Assembly: GCA_964581515.1 (NCBI GenBank)
Contig: CAZOOV010000007.1
Span: forward strand, 62,001-126,000
DNA: 64,000 nucleotides
From: JACJVV01 sp964581515
GTDB taxonomy: Archaea; Nanobdellota; Nanobdellia; Woesearchaeales; JACJVV01
Reading direction: 5' to 3'
Shown here: one piece after another, positions 17,510-26,239 of the stretch
Numbering within the stretch: the stretch's first letter is position 1
Layout: each line of letters begins with the position of its first letter
The notes under the pieces: generated by a model
Told to the model about the DNA's origin: nothing
The model's input: only the letters and a program-made list of their open reading frames with translations
Database searches by the model: none
Made by a program: the position numbers and the translations under genes

Positions 17510-18343
17510 TTAATTTCCGTCGTATTCCTGATAGATTATATGTCCGCATGCCTTACAGTGGCTTGCATCCTTATCATGATATTTAAGTCCACATTTAGGA
17601 CAGGTTATATGTTTTTTGGAGGCATGCATCCATTCACGAATTATCTGGCTTGCCTGCCAGGGGATGAAAACTATACCTGATATTATCATAAGCACTGTCA
17701 CCCATCTGCCAGACTCACTAAAAGGGATTATATCCCCAAAGCCTACAGTCGTAAGCGCAACTACAGTGAAATAAAATGCATCACCAAATGTTGCTACATT
17801 CTGGTTGATTGGACTCTCTACATACCAAAATAATCCAGATGATATGAAAAAAATCATCAATATGGTGAAAAGCAATCTCATGACTTTAAGAAAATGCCAG
17901 GTGACATCTCCAAAAAAGAAATAAGGGTCTGCTGTGAACCTCAAGAATCTAAATATCCTGAAGACTCTTGCTATACGAAGTACTTTTATTATCCCCATAT
18001 TCACAGTCACAAAAGGAAGGAACGATATTATAGGGAGTATAGCTATCAAATCAATTATACTATATACATCAAAAATATGCTTGATACGATTAGGTGATCC
18101 ATATAGCCTAAGCCCATACTCAACAATGAATAAAAGTATTGTAATGAATTCTAATTTATGAAGAACTTGTCTTAGAGCCGCTGGAAGTGGGTATGTTTCC
18201 AGGACAAACAAGGCAAGTATGAATAGATTCAATAGGATTACAAATACATCTATAAACTTCCCAGGTAATGTCTTACAATCAATCATATAGAATTCTATTT
18301 TTTCACGAAAAGTTTTTGGTTTTTTAAGTGATGATTTTCTCAT
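17510..18343 (-). CDS. Voltage-gated-type K+ channel with C-terminal zinc ribbon
   Basis: Six-helix potassium channel subunit of 277 residues. A voltage-sensor S4 is seen at about 120-136, with Arg every third position (KVLRIARVFRIFRFLRF). The pore helix and selectivity filter TTVGFGD are at 198-204, followed by S6. The cytoplasmic end is unusual: CPKCGLKYHDKDASHCKACG (248-267) is a four-Cys zinc ribbon where RCK or cyclic-nucleotide domains are more usual. This may gate the channel by metal or redox state or serve in assembly (inference). It lies upstream of element A and the Na+/Ca2+ exchanger, suggesting an ion-homeostasis group. Confidence 0.9.
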   Translation of the reverse strand: MRKSSLKKPKTFREKIEFYMIDCKTLPGKFIDVFVILLNLFILALFVLETYPLPAALRQVLHKLEFITILLFIVEYGLRLYGSPNRIKHIFDVYSIIDLIAILPIISFLPFVTVNMGIIKVLRIARVFRIFRFLRFTADPYFFFGDVTWHFLKVMRLLFTILMIFFISSGLFWYVESPINQNVATFGDAFYFTVVALTTVGFGDIIPFSESGRWVTVLMIISGIVFIPWQASQIIREWMHASKKHITCPKCGLKYHDKDASHCKACGHIIYQEYDGN

Positions 18344-18376
18344 TAATGATATAAATTAAGGCTGAAATTTATAAGT

Positions 18377-18763
18377 TTAATGTTCTGGAAGAACTTTTGC
18401 GGTGTTTGCATCATCTGTTATTTGTTTGGGTTTTGATAGTTCGATTGCAATCTTTAATCTTTGATATGCTGTCTCAAGAAGATCTGTGGAAGGTTCATTA
18501 TATTTTATCATATATGGATCAATATATTCCCATGTGTCACCTGATCTTTGAAATTGAAAAGTTCTGATTAAACCAGTGCAATTTTCCTGTTGCTGTATTG
18601 TGAGCCAATCATCCCCTTTTCGAAGTTCGTATCTATAAAGTTGATTTGTGCTTTTGTCATGTAATGCAAGAGCAAATGGATTATCTCCTGAAAACTCATT
18701 ATCTCCAATCAATCCATCAATTGACTTGATTATCTCGTTTATAGGTGTTGTTTCAGATGTCAT
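18377..18763 (-). CDS. Hypothetical small protein
   Basis: Soluble protein of 128 residues, not recognised. It has no Cys-rich motif, signal peptide or membrane segment. The ATG follows one base after the TAA of the preceding gene (18765-19325), so the two are translationally coupled. This is the same arrangement as the pair at 4934-5990. The hydrophobic pattern (strands around 25-85, helix at about 95-115) suggests a small alpha/beta fold. Confidence 0.65.
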   Translation of the reverse strand: MTSETTPINEIIKSIDGLIGDNEFSGDNPFALALHDKSTNQLYRYELRKGDDWLTIQQQENCTGLIRTFQFQRSGDTWEYIDPYMIKYNEPSTDLLETAYQRLKIAIELSKPKQITDDANTAKVLPEH

Positions 18764-18764
18764 T

Positions 18765-19325
18765 TTAACGATAAAATACCTTGTTCATCCTTTTTTTCAA
18801 ATTTTGATAAAGTGATATGTTCTTATCTTTTGATTCAGGAGTATCTGTCCTTGCTTTTGACATGTAATCTCCAGTCATCCATGTTAAGGTTCCAAGCCCG
18901 AATCCATAAGCTGTTATTGCAGATGAAATATTTCCAGCAATCAAAGAGATAGTACCTAAAACATTAGATAAGTGAGAAGCACTATATAGAAAAAGATTAA
19001 CACCTCTCCAAGTATTAACTGGAAGATTTATTGCTTCACCTATGCGAAGATCATCAAGTGTTGTTTCAGGTCTTGCTCCTACACTCACTGCCTTTGCAGC
19101 TGATAAGAATGCAGGTATTGCCATAATGTAATTGTGTGAATCATATACATAATATGAAAGCACTGCTGCACTAGTGGCATAAAGCATCCTTTCAAGGGTT
19201 TTCCCATCCATTTTAGTCTTGGTCTCCCAAGTCTCACTTATTGCCTTATGTATATTGAGAAGAGCAGTATCAAGCGTACCTACACCTCCTGTTTCAAGCA
19301 GTTCTTCTTCTATTGCTTCAGACAT
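18765..19325 (-). CDS. Hypothetical membrane protein
   Basis: Protein of 186 residues with three or four hydrophobic helices (about 48-62, 67-82, 105-125 and 128-150) after an acidic N-terminus. No family is recognised. A minus-strand TATA box at about 19359-19366 lies 38 bp before the start. The divergent spacer shared with 19441 holds copy 3 of the GTTACTACTAAT-like motif. The coupled downstream gene is a small soluble protein. Function unknown. Confidence 0.65.
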   Translation of the reverse strand: MSEAIEEELLETGGVGTLDTALLNIHKAISETWETKTKMDGKTLERMLYATSAAVLSYYVYDSHNYIMAIPAFLSAAKAVSVGARPETTLDDLRIGEAINLPVNTWRGVNLFLYSASHLSNVLGTISLIAGNISSAITAYGFGLGTLTWMTGDYMSKARTDTPESKDKNISLYQNLKKRMNKVFYR

Positions 19326-19375
19326 TTATAGACCTCAAGTTCAGAAAGCTTTATTTCTTTATAAATGTTGTATTT

Positions 19376-19397
19376 GTTACTACTAATTAGTTGTTAC
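19376..19397. promoter_or_regulatory. Candidate operator, copy 3 of the GTTACTACTAAT-like motif
   Basis: GTTACTACTAATTAG runs on to GTTGTTAC and includes the perfect palindrome ACTAATTAGT (19382-19391). It lies exactly between the TATA boxes of 19325(-) and 19441(+). Confidence 0.5.
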
Positions 19398-19408
19398 AAA
19401 ACGAAAGG

Positions 19409-19416
19409 TTTATAAA
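19409..19416 (+). promoter_or_regulatory. TATA box of the gene at 19441
   Basis: TTTATAAA with upstream BRE-like ACGAAAGG lies 28 bp before the ATG, consistent with a leaderless transcript. Confidence 0.6.
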
Positions 19417-19440
19417 TGATAAAATACCCAGCACAATAAA

Positions 19441-19860
19441 ATGAGCGACAAACCAAAAGCATTAGTATTCTTGCATGGAGAAAGCATGAGAGCCTTACTT
19501 GGCTACTTACTTCCATCATGTGGGTATGAAATAGAATATGCAGATTCTGTAGATGATATGCTGGAAAAGATGGGTATTCAAGAAGGAAGTGAACCTGATA
19601 GATTGCCAGAGAAACAATTTAGCAGATATATTCTTGATGTAAATGATGTTAAAGATGGTCAAACATTTTCTAATGCACATAGGCTTTATGGACATGTTGA
19701 GAGCTTGCATGATGAGAATGCAGCAGTTGGACAAGGAACAAAGTATGTTGCAGTGTCTGCTCTTGAAGGCACAGTTGCAAAGGCAAAAGCTGAATGTCCA
19801 GGAATGCCAGTGATGACAAAGGATAATCTTGCTAGTATGCTTGTTGCAAAACAATTCTGA
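19441..19860 (+). CDS. Receiver-like (degenerate CheY-fold) protein
   Basis: Protein of 139 residues whose strand order resembles a response-regulator receiver domain: ALVFLHGES then a helix, YEIEYADSVDDMLEKM, RYILDVND (position of the phosphate-accepting Asp), KYVAVSALEG (switch Ser/Thr) and MPVMTKDN (conserved Lys). The acidic pair normally found after strand 1 is replaced by HGES, so phosphorylation is doubtful. No output domain is present. The radical SAM gene starts four bases after its stop, so they are co-translated partners. The assignment is by fold pattern only. Confidence 0.5.
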   Translation: MSDKPKALVFLHGESMRALLGYLLPSCGYEIEYADSVDDMLEKMGIQEGSEPDRLPEKQFSRYILDVNDVKDGQTFSNAHRLYGHVESLHDENAAVGQGTKYVAVSALEGTVAKAKAECPGMPVMTKDNLASMLVAKQF

Positions 19861-19864
19861 GAAA

Positions 19865-21538
19865 ATGCAACTCATTAATCTTACAAACCTTGGAAACCTG
19901 ACCCTTAATATTTTTAATGATATTAATAAAAGATATAGTGAGAATGCTGATCTCAAGAGGAGCAGGATGGCAAAGCTCTGGGGCTCAGAAGAAGAGATGC
20001 TTGCTTTTATGTCATTATTTTCTGAATACCACGAAGAAGCTCCACAACAAGTCTTAGTGAGAAAAGGAGACGCTATAGGGGTACAAGATACAATCTTACC
20101 TGACAGTATATCTTACTATTCACCTGAGATTACTGCATTCATGAATGATTACAAAAGAATGGGGCTGATCTCATATTCTGATTCTGAAAGTGATATCTCA
20201 TCAAGAGTTGAAAGAGTAGTTGAAGGTGTGATCAATAACCCTGCACAAAATATCAGACAAGCATATATTGAACTAACTGGAAGATGTAATCTTAAATGTA
20301 GGCATTGTTATAGAGGTGGTTCAAAGCCAGAAGAGAAAGGACTTCCTGTTGAAGATATCAAAGAAGCATTAATACCACTCCTTAGAGCAGGCATAAGGTC
20401 AATAACCATAACAGGTGGAGAACCAACATTAAGAAAAAATGATGTCATTGAACTGGTGGAATTCTGCAAAGATTATATGGTGCTTGACGGAATCAGCAGA
20501 GAAGAAAGGATGATATATAGATTTGGAAGTCCAAACCCAACAATAGAAGAAGTCATGCTAATCCCAAATATACAAAAGATGAAACGAGAAATGATAGGTC
20601 AATTGGAGATGGCACCTGAAGAGGTAGGTCCAGGGATGTGGGCAATCACTAATGAAAATACAATGGAAGATATTGATAACTTTGTTAGAAACAGTGCAGA
20701 GTGGCAACTGAAATATGCAGAGAAACCCTCAACATGGGATCTTGATAGCATAGGCATTCTTACAAATGGTTATTTTAATGATAAAAGAGAATTCCTTAAA
20801 GCACTGGGTAAATATAGAGGGGTGCATCTGCAGACTAGCCTAGACTCATTCAACGGACATAGAACAAATAGAAACAGAGGAAAAGTAGGGGTATTTGGAA
20901 ACGTTAAAGAACTCATTACGATAGGTGATGAAGAAGGAGTGAGAATAGATATTACTGCACACAACATAGGCGGAGCAAACACAAGAAGAGAAAAAGAAAA
21001 TGAAAGATATTTTGATAGATCTGGACGTATGTGGGTCCTTGATGGAGGAATGCTTCCAATGGGCAATGCAGTTCAGAATGGTTTTAAGACCAGAGATACA
21101 ACAAAATATCAAAAAAAGAAACATAATTACATTGGTGGGCTTGTTGCTGGAGCAAAAGCAAAAGAAGGATGGTGCACAGGATGGGTCCAGCCTGAAGACA
21201 TACATATAAAACCAACAGGTATCGTCGGCAATTGTCTTTATGCACATGCACTGCCAGAAGAGATGGGCTCATTACATAACGCTTCAATGGAATATATCTT
21301 GAATCATATGCAGGATACAAGAGTATTTGAGATGTTCTCAAGCGGAAGACTTGCAGGTTATCAATATGAACTTGATACTAAGATATTCAAAAGGAAGTTT
21401 AGTTCTTCATGTGAGCCATTAGTTCTTACACTTACTTACGCATTAACAAAAGAAAGAATGATAGAAGAGGGTGTAGCTCCTGAGGCTGCACAGAAGAAAG
21501 CTAATTTAGAAGTTGCAAGATTATACAAATATAAATAA
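19865..21538 (+). CDS. Radical SAM protein
   Basis: Protein of 557 residues with the radical SAM motif CNLKCRHC (Cys 141, 145, 148) and the SAM-binding GGEP motif (ITGGEPTLRKND). The barrel is preceded by about 135 residues without recognised family. A long insertion lies between GGEP and the DSIGILTNGYF strand. A C-terminal pattern (WCTGWVQPEDIHIKPTGIVGNC) resembles part of a SPASM or related auxiliary cluster domain. The start ATG at 19865 is four bases after the receiver-like gene; a longer frame overlapping that gene is less likely. The substrate is unknown, and a peptide or protein is plausible. Confidence 0.85.
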   Translation: MQLINLTNLGNLTLNIFNDINKRYSENADLKRSRMAKLWGSEEEMLAFMSLFSEYHEEAPQQVLVRKGDAIGVQDTILPDSISYYSPEITAFMNDYKRMGLISYSDSESDISSRVERVVEGVINNPAQNIRQAYIELTGRCNLKCRHCYRGGSKPEEKGLPVEDIKEALIPLLRAGIRSITITGGEPTLRKNDVIELVEFCKDYMVLDGISREERMIYRFGSPNPTIEEVMLIPNIQKMKREMIGQLEMAPEEVGPGMWAITNENTMEDIDNFVRNSAEWQLKYAEKPSTWDLDSIGILTNGYFNDKREFLKALGKYRGVHLQTSLDSFNGHRTNRNRGKVGVFGNVKELITIGDEEGVRIDITAHNIGGANTRREKENERYFDRSGRMWVLDGGMLPMGNAVQNGFKTRDTTKYQKKKHNYIGGLVAGAKAKEGWCTGWVQPEDIHIKPTGIVGNCLYAHALPEEMGSLHNASMEYILNHMQDTRVFEMFSSGRLAGYQYELDTKIFKRKFSSSCEPLVLTLTYALTKERMIEEGVAPEAAQKKANLEVARLYKYK

Positions 21539-21564
21539 ATTATAATACAAATAAGTTATAGAAA

Positions 21565-22347
21565 TTATTTATGGAGCCATGCAGGATTTCTTCCCTTTCG
21601 GTCTACTCTATGATAACCTATGCCCTTCTCACCATATATGTTTAATCCATCCATGAAATTTGCTGTAGCTTTATATCCTCTTGGACCATCTCTTTGGTCG
21701 ATCTGCACTGTATCTGGTATTACAACTGGTTTTTGGAAATCACTCCCATCTGTATTGATAGAATACCACTCATCCCCCATATGCATGAATACTTTTGAAC
21801 TTCCCTTATCATAACCTAAATCCTTGATCTTTACAATAGGTGTCCATGAGACGACATAACTGTTATTATTACTTTCTGCTCTTGCTATGAAGTCTTCTTT
21901 CTCTTTGTCTTGCTGTTCTTCAAGCACCTTAATATCCCCTAAGAAACTTGAAGATCTACTATCATATGGATTGAAGAGATTTGTTATTGTAGCACTTGGT
22001 ACATCCAATTTATACAAACCATGCGAGGGTGGCGTCTTAAGGTCCCATCCCCTGCCCGCTTGTGCACTGTAAACTATCTCTTTATCATTGATCCAAAGAA
22101 GATCTTCAATACCTTTGCCAATCTGAAATTTCTCTGCTGAGAATTCATTATCTGCAGTATCGCTTACATCAACAACATGTATCTGATTCTTCACAGAATA
22201 AGCAAGTCTTCCTTCAGGAGGATTCTCTTGGAATTCTTTCTTGAACCTGCTGGCTTCCCTTAATCCAAGTCCTAGCATAGCTCCTAAACCAAGAAGTAAT
22301 GCTGTTGCACCAACAGTAATTGCCACCCTACCACTATAATTATCCAT
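21565..22347 (-). CDS. Hypothetical membrane-anchored protein, beta-propeller-like
   Basis: Protein of 260 residues with one N-terminal membrane helix (about 7-29, Gly/Leu-rich), followed by an exported domain. Repeated strand patterns such as GRLAYSVKNQIHVVDVSD and IEDLLWINDKEIVYSA resemble TolB or WD-type propeller blades, but too few blades are visible for a full propeller. The minus-strand TATA box TTTATAAA (about 22369-22376) lies 26 bp before the ATG, a leaderless arrangement. It is convergent with the radical SAM gene. Function unknown. Confidence 0.6.
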   Translation of the reverse strand: MDNYSGRVAITVGATALLLGLGAMLGLGLREASRFKKEFQENPPEGRLAYSVKNQIHVVDVSDTADNEFSAEKFQIGKGIEDLLWINDKEIVYSAQAGRGWDLKTPPSHGLYKLDVPSATITNLFNPYDSRSSSFLGDIKVLEEQQDKEKEDFIARAESNNNSYVVSWTPIVKIKDLGYDKGSSKVFMHMGDEWYSINTDGSDFQKPVVIPDTVQIDQRDGPRGYKATANFMDGLNIYGEKGIGYHRVDRKGRNPAWLHK

Positions 22348-22472
22348 ATAAGAAAAGAACCATTTTTGCTTTATAAAGATTTGTTCTGTAATTGTTAAAA
22401 GATAGAGGGATTTGTATTGATTTAGCTTAAATTTGTTGGTTTTGATTTAATTAGTACCCACAAACAATAACC

Positions 22473-22480
22473 TTTATAAA
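22473..22480 (+). promoter_or_regulatory. TATA box of the L21e-Rpo4 operon
   Basis: TTTATAAA lies 29 bp before the ATG at 22506. Confidence 0.6.
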
Positions 22481-22505
22481 TCGAACTAAATTCTATCAAA
22501 CTACT

Positions 22506-22796
22506 ATGGTAAAACGAATAGGCGGAAATAGGCGAAAAACTCGTTCTAAGATGAGAAAAGACATCAAGGACAGGGGAAAAATATCTATTACTAAGTATTT
22601 TCAGAAATTTACTGATGGAGACAAAGTTCAGCTAAAAGCAGAACCAGCTGTACAGAAAGGCATCTATCATTTAGATTTCCACGGAAAAACTGGTGTTATC
22701 AACGGTATGCAAGGCAAATGTTACAAAGTCGGCATCAAAGACGGCAAGAGTGAGAAATGCCTGTTGGTTCATCCTATACATCTAAAGAAGCTATGA
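22506..22796 (+). CDS. rpl21e: Large-subunit ribosomal protein eL21 (L21e)
   Basis: Ribosomal protein of 96 residues, found in archaea and eukaryotes but not bacteria. A basic N-terminus (VKRIGGNRRKTRSKMRKD) is followed by a KOW-like beta domain with DGDKVQLKAEPAVQKG and the strongly conserved YHLDFHGKTGVINGMQGKCY. The length is normal. Rpo4 starts 8 bp downstream, the usual archaeal order, followed later by the DUF655 gene. It is transcribed from its own TATA box as a leaderless mRNA. Confidence 0.96.
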   Translation: MVKRIGGNRRKTRSKMRKDIKDRGKISITKYFQKFTDGDKVQLKAEPAVQKGIYHLDFHGKTGVINGMQGKCYKVGIKDGKSEKCLLVHPIHLKKL

Positions 22797-22803
22797 GGTC
22801 AAA

Positions 22804-23148
22804 ATGGCGAATGTTAAAATAATCAGTGAAAAGCCAATTACAATGGCTGAAGTTAAGGACGAACTGGCAAAAATCCAGAAAAAAGAAGAAGAACTTAATT
22901 TCCGTTCAAACAAAACTTATGCATATCTGCAGGAATTCTCAAAATATTCTCTTACTAAGACAAAAGAACTTATAGCAAAAATAGAAGGCCTTAAGATTCC
23001 AAGACTAAAAGAAGAGCATATTGTCAAGATTGTAGACACATTACCTAAATATCCTGAAGAAGTTAAGGTATTACTTTCAGGCTATACAATAACTATGACA
23101 AATGAAAGTGCAAAGAAGATTGCTGATGCAGTCAAGTCTTTCTCTTAG
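22804..23148 (+). CDS. rpo4: DNA-directed RNA polymerase subunit Rpo4 (RpoF)
   Basis: Protein of 114 residues of the Rpb4/RpoF family. With Rpo7 it forms the stalk of archaeal RNA polymerase. A short N-terminal strand (VKIISEKPITMAEVKDEL) packs on Rpo7, and the helical HRDC-like C-terminal part contains IPRLKEEHIVKIVDTLPKYPEEVKVLLSG. AGGTC before the ATG gives a weak ribosome-binding site. It is in an operon with L21e, as in many archaea. Confidence 0.95.
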   Translation: MANVKIISEKPITMAEVKDELAKIQKKEEELNFRSNKTYAYLQEFSKYSLTKTKELIAKIEGLKIPRLKEEHIVKIVDTLPKYPEEVKVLLSGYTITMTNESAKKIADAVKSFS

Positions 23149-23182
23149 ATTTTAATTTTTTCTTTAATCATTAATATTTTAA
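23149..23182 (+). terminator. T-rich terminator after rpo4
   Basis: TTTTAATTTTTTCTTT follows the stop and fits an archaeal T-tract terminator. Confidence 0.5.
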
Positions 23183-23205
23183 ACAAATCTAATTACTATA
23201 ATCAC

Positions 23206-23643
23206 TTAGAACTTTCTCGTTAAAGCGCCATATCGAGTGCTAGTTAACACATCTCTTACTTGTTTTAAGCTCTCTTGGACATCTTGAGACTCAGAAGGCA
23301 GGTATTGTAAAAAGACTGCTACATATTTATATCCCTCTTTATGTATATGTGAATATTGGGTGATGCTTAATTTACTCCCAGGGATAGAAGGGATCTCACC
23401 AACCCACTTACCATGTATGAGTTCAGGATTTTCTGGTTTAAGAGTAGGATTTCTAGCTAGTTCTTCATCTAAAGAACAATTCTCCTGATGATCAGGGTCA
23501 TCTTCTAATTCTTGGAAATATTCTACAAAATGAGAATAGGGTCCTAATTCATCCATGATTGTTCTAGCAGGATTCCTAGTTGCAAGTGAATTATTACTCC
23601 CTTTACTCTCATACATCTCAGTAACTAGTTTAACTAATGCCAT
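23206..23643 (-). CDS. Hypothetical protein
   Basis: Soluble protein of 145 residues, not recognised. The ATG at 23643 (MALVKLVTEMYESKG) is preferred; a longer frame would add an AT-rich, Tyr/Asn-rich stretch that looks non-coding. The N-terminal third is polar, and the C-terminal part has strands (KLSITQYSHIHKEGYKYVAVFLQYLP) and a final helix. It sits between rpo4 and the DUF655 gene on the opposite strand, breaking the usual archaeal gene order, so it may be a later insertion (inference). Confidence 0.6.
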   Translation of the reverse strand: MALVKLVTEMYESKGSNNSLATRNPARTIMDELGPYSHFVEYFQELEDDPDHQENCSLDEELARNPTLKPENPELIHGKWVGEIPSIPGSKLSITQYSHIHKEGYKYVAVFLQYLPSESQDVQESLKQVRDVLTSTRYGALTRKF

Positions 23644-23784
23644 GTTATATTCGATATTATGATACACATAATAAACTTTATTATATTCAAATGCTATTAT
23701 TATTTCGAAAAACATACATTTATATTACCAAAATCACAAAGTTTATATAGTGGTATTCGTAAAAGTACTTCTAAGGGGGAACAG

Positions 23785-23807
23785 TTCAACAGAATACACT
23801 AGTTGAA
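23785..23807 (+). promoter_or_regulatory. Small hairpin in the leader of the DUF655 gene
   Basis: TTCAAC (23785-23790) pairs with GTTGAA (23802-23807) across an 11-nt loop. The TATA-like TTTATATA at about 23741 predicts a leader of roughly 55 nt, longer than usual in this window. Confidence 0.35.
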
Positions 23808-23823
23808 TTGCTACTAGGTTAAA

Positions 23824-24375
23824 ATGCACGAAAAAGAAGAAAAAGTAGTAGTACTTGACTTTTTGCCAAATGGTTATCCATTTGACGATAGACCTGCACA
23901 TATGAAGACCCCTGTTGCACAAGCAATAGGCAAGAATAGATTCATTCTTCTAGAGATAGTTCCCAAGAAAGGAGTTTTCCTTCAGCCTTATGAAGAAGTA
24001 TATATTGGTGAGGGTAAACGTGAAAAGATCCACCATATTAATGGCAAACTCCCTTATGATAAACTTACAAGTACAGCAAAAAGCGAAGTAGACTTTGTAA
24101 TAAAGGATCTTATAGATAAAGAATCAAAAAGATTCATTGATTTTTTCAATACTGCACAACCTTTGACAACAAGGATGCACCAGCTTGAGCTACTTCCTGG
24201 CCTGGGTAAAAAACATATGTGGGAGATAATTGAAGAACGTGATGAAAAACCATTTGAAAGCTTTGAAGACATAAAAAAGCGAGTAAAGCTTATGCCTGAC
24301 CCAGAAAAAGCTGTCATCAAAAGGATCCTTAAGGAGATACAAGGCGAAGAGAAGCATAATATCTTCACTGATTAA
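23824..24375 (+). CDS. DUF655 RNA-binding protein
   Basis: Archaeal DUF655 protein of 183 residues. An N-terminal S1/OB-like part contains VVVLDFLPNGYPFDDRP and LLEIVPKKGVFLQPYEEVYIG. It is followed by a helix-hairpin-helix domain with LELLPGLGKKHMWEIIEERDEKPF near 120. Family members are conserved across archaea next to L21e, Rpo4 and often KsgA, and are thought to bind nucleic acid. Here ksgA does not follow; argS does. The leader contains a small hairpin. Confidence 0.9.
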   Translation: MHEKEEKVVVLDFLPNGYPFDDRPAHMKTPVAQAIGKNRFILLEIVPKKGVFLQPYEEVYIGEGKREKIHHINGKLPYDKLTSTAKSEVDFVIKDLIDKESKRFIDFFNTAQPLTTRMHQLELLPGLGKKHMWEIIEERDEKPFESFEDIKKRVKLMPDPEKAVIKRILKEIQGEEKHNIFTD

Positions 24376-24412
24376 GTTTTTCTTTATTTTTTCATATCTT
24401 ATTCTTATAATA
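24376..24412 (+). terminator. T-rich terminator
   Basis: TTTTTCTTTATTTTTTC follows the DUF655 stop and fits an archaeal terminator. Confidence 0.5.
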
Positions 24413-24468
24413 CATAATCTACAATTATGATAATATAATTTATTTTAATTTAATATTAATTAGTAATA

Positions 24469-24476
24469 TTTATATA
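24469..24476 (+). promoter_or_regulatory. TATA box of argS
   Basis: TTTATATA lies 26 bp before the ATG at 24499, consistent with a leaderless transcript. Confidence 0.55.
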
Positions 24477-24498
24477 ACCCTCATATTTCTACAGCACT

Positions 24499-26205
24499 AT
24501 GGATGAAATAAGGCAACAGATAGAAGAATTGCTCAAAAAAGCGACTAAACTACCGGAAATAATACTGGAAGTCCCACCAAAACCTGAAATGGGTGACTTT
24601 GCATTCCCTTGTTTTCCTCTGGCAAAAGCATTCAAGAAAGCTCCACCGGAAATCGCTTTTGATCTAAATGAGAAAATAAAAGACAAATTAGATAGCACTA
24701 TAACAACAAAAGTTCTTGGCCCTTATCTAAATTTCTTCGTTGATCAAAGCCTTATAGCAGAAGATATAATCAAAGCAATACAAAAACAAAAGGATAAATA
24801 TGGACTCTCAAAAGCAGGCAAAGATACTATCCTTATAGAGTCACCAGGACCTAATACAAATAAGCCACTTCATCTTGGACATTTGAGAAACATACTTCTT
24901 GGAGATTCTATATCAAAGATACTTAAGACACAAGGAAATAAGGTCCACATTGTAAATGTTGTAAACGATAGAGGAGTTCACATCTGTAAGTCCATGCTTG
25001 CTTACATGAAATTTGGCGAGGGACAGACTCCTGAGAAAGCAAAAAGGAAGTCTGATCATTTTGTAGGCGATTATTATGTAAAATATTCTCAAGCAGAGAA
25101 AGAAAACCCAAAGATTGAGAATGAAGTTCAAGACCTTCTCTTAAAATGGGAAAAAGGAGACAAAGAAGTTATCAAATTATGGAAACAGATGAACAAATGG
25201 GCAGTCTCTGGATTTGCCCAGACATACAAACGTCTTAATTTTAAGATAGAAAAAGAATATTATGAGAGCGATACATACAAAGGTGGAAAAGATATAATTC
25301 TTAACGGTCTGAAGAAAGGAATATTTGAGAAAAATGATGAGGACGCAGTCATAATAAATCTTGAGAAAAAGAAACTTGGTACAAAAGTTCTTCTCAGATC
25401 AAACGGTACTTCTGTATATATAACTCAAGACATAAACATGGCAAATCTTCGTTCAAAAGATTTCAAGTTCAATCAGATGATATATGTTGTTGGCAATGAA
25501 CAAGAATATCATTTCAAAGTTCTCTTTGAAGTGTTTAGGGCTCTTGGTTGGAAATTCGGAAATAACTGTTATCATTTCTCATATGGTATGGTTGAACTTC
25601 CAGAAGGCAAGATGAAGTCCAGAGAAGGAAACGTAGTGGATACTGATGATCTAATGGATCAAGTGATAAACCTTGCAGAAGAAGAAGTAAAGAAAAGATA
25701 TGATTCTCTTGACAACAAAGAAATAAGAAAAAGAGCAGAAATCATTGCAATGTCAGCGATAAGATTCTTTTTCCTTAAATTTGATCCTGTAAGGAATTTC
25801 ATATTCAATCCTAAAGAATCATTAGCATTTGAAGGCGACACAGGTCCTTACATACAATATGTTTATGCAAGAATATGTTCAATCTTTCGAAAGCTTGGAA
25901 AAGATATTGACCTTACAAAAATAGATTATTCGCTTCTTGATACACCTGTAGACAAAAAAGTCCTAGTGATGCTCAATAATTACCCTAACATGCTTGCAGA
26001 CGCTGCTAAACTGCATAAACCAAGCCTAGTATGTCACTATCTTTTTGATCTTGCATCAATGTTTAATGAATACTATAATCAAAACCCTGTCCTTAAAGCA
26101 GATGAGAACACCAGGAATGCAAGGCTTGCATTGATAGACAATGTAAGAACAGTGATTAAATCAGGATTGAGCCTATTAGGCATTGATGTTTTAGAACAGA
26201 TGTGA
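24499..26205 (+). CDS. argS: Arginyl-tRNA synthetase
   Basis: Class I aminoacyl-tRNA synthetase of 568 residues that charges tRNA-Arg. An N-terminal tRNA-binding domain covers about 1-100. The HIGH-type motif HLGH is at 125-128 within ESPGPNTNKPLHLGHLRN. The KMSKS-equivalent is degenerate (EGKMKSREGNVVDTDDL, near 375), as is common in archaeal ArgRS. The C-terminal DALR anticodon-binding domain spans about 450-568. The length is normal. It is a single gene with its own promoter, convergent with ppk2. Confidence 0.97.
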   Translation: MDEIRQQIEELLKKATKLPEIILEVPPKPEMGDFAFPCFPLAKAFKKAPPEIAFDLNEKIKDKLDSTITTKVLGPYLNFFVDQSLIAEDIIKAIQKQKDKYGLSKAGKDTILIESPGPNTNKPLHLGHLRNILLGDSISKILKTQGNKVHIVNVVNDRGVHICKSMLAYMKFGEGQTPEKAKRKSDHFVGDYYVKYSQAEKENPKIENEVQDLLLKWEKGDKEVIKLWKQMNKWAVSGFAQTYKRLNFKIEKEYYESDTYKGGKDIILNGLKKGIFEKNDEDAVIINLEKKKLGTKVLLRSNGTSVYITQDINMANLRSKDFKFNQMIYVVGNEQEYHFKVLFEVFRALGWKFGNNCYHFSYGMVELPEGKMKSREGNVVDTDDLMDQVINLAEEEVKKRYDSLDNKEIRKRAEIIAMSAIRFFFLKFDPVRNFIFNPKESLAFEGDTGPYIQYVYARICSIFRKLGKDIDLTKIDYSLLDTPVDKKVLVMLNNYPNMLADAAKLHKPSLVCHYLFDLASMFNEYYNQNPVLKADENTRNARLALIDNVRTVIKSGLSLLGIDVLEQM

Positions 26206-26239
26206 GAATAATAAATAGAAATTAAATCCAGTTTTCTTC

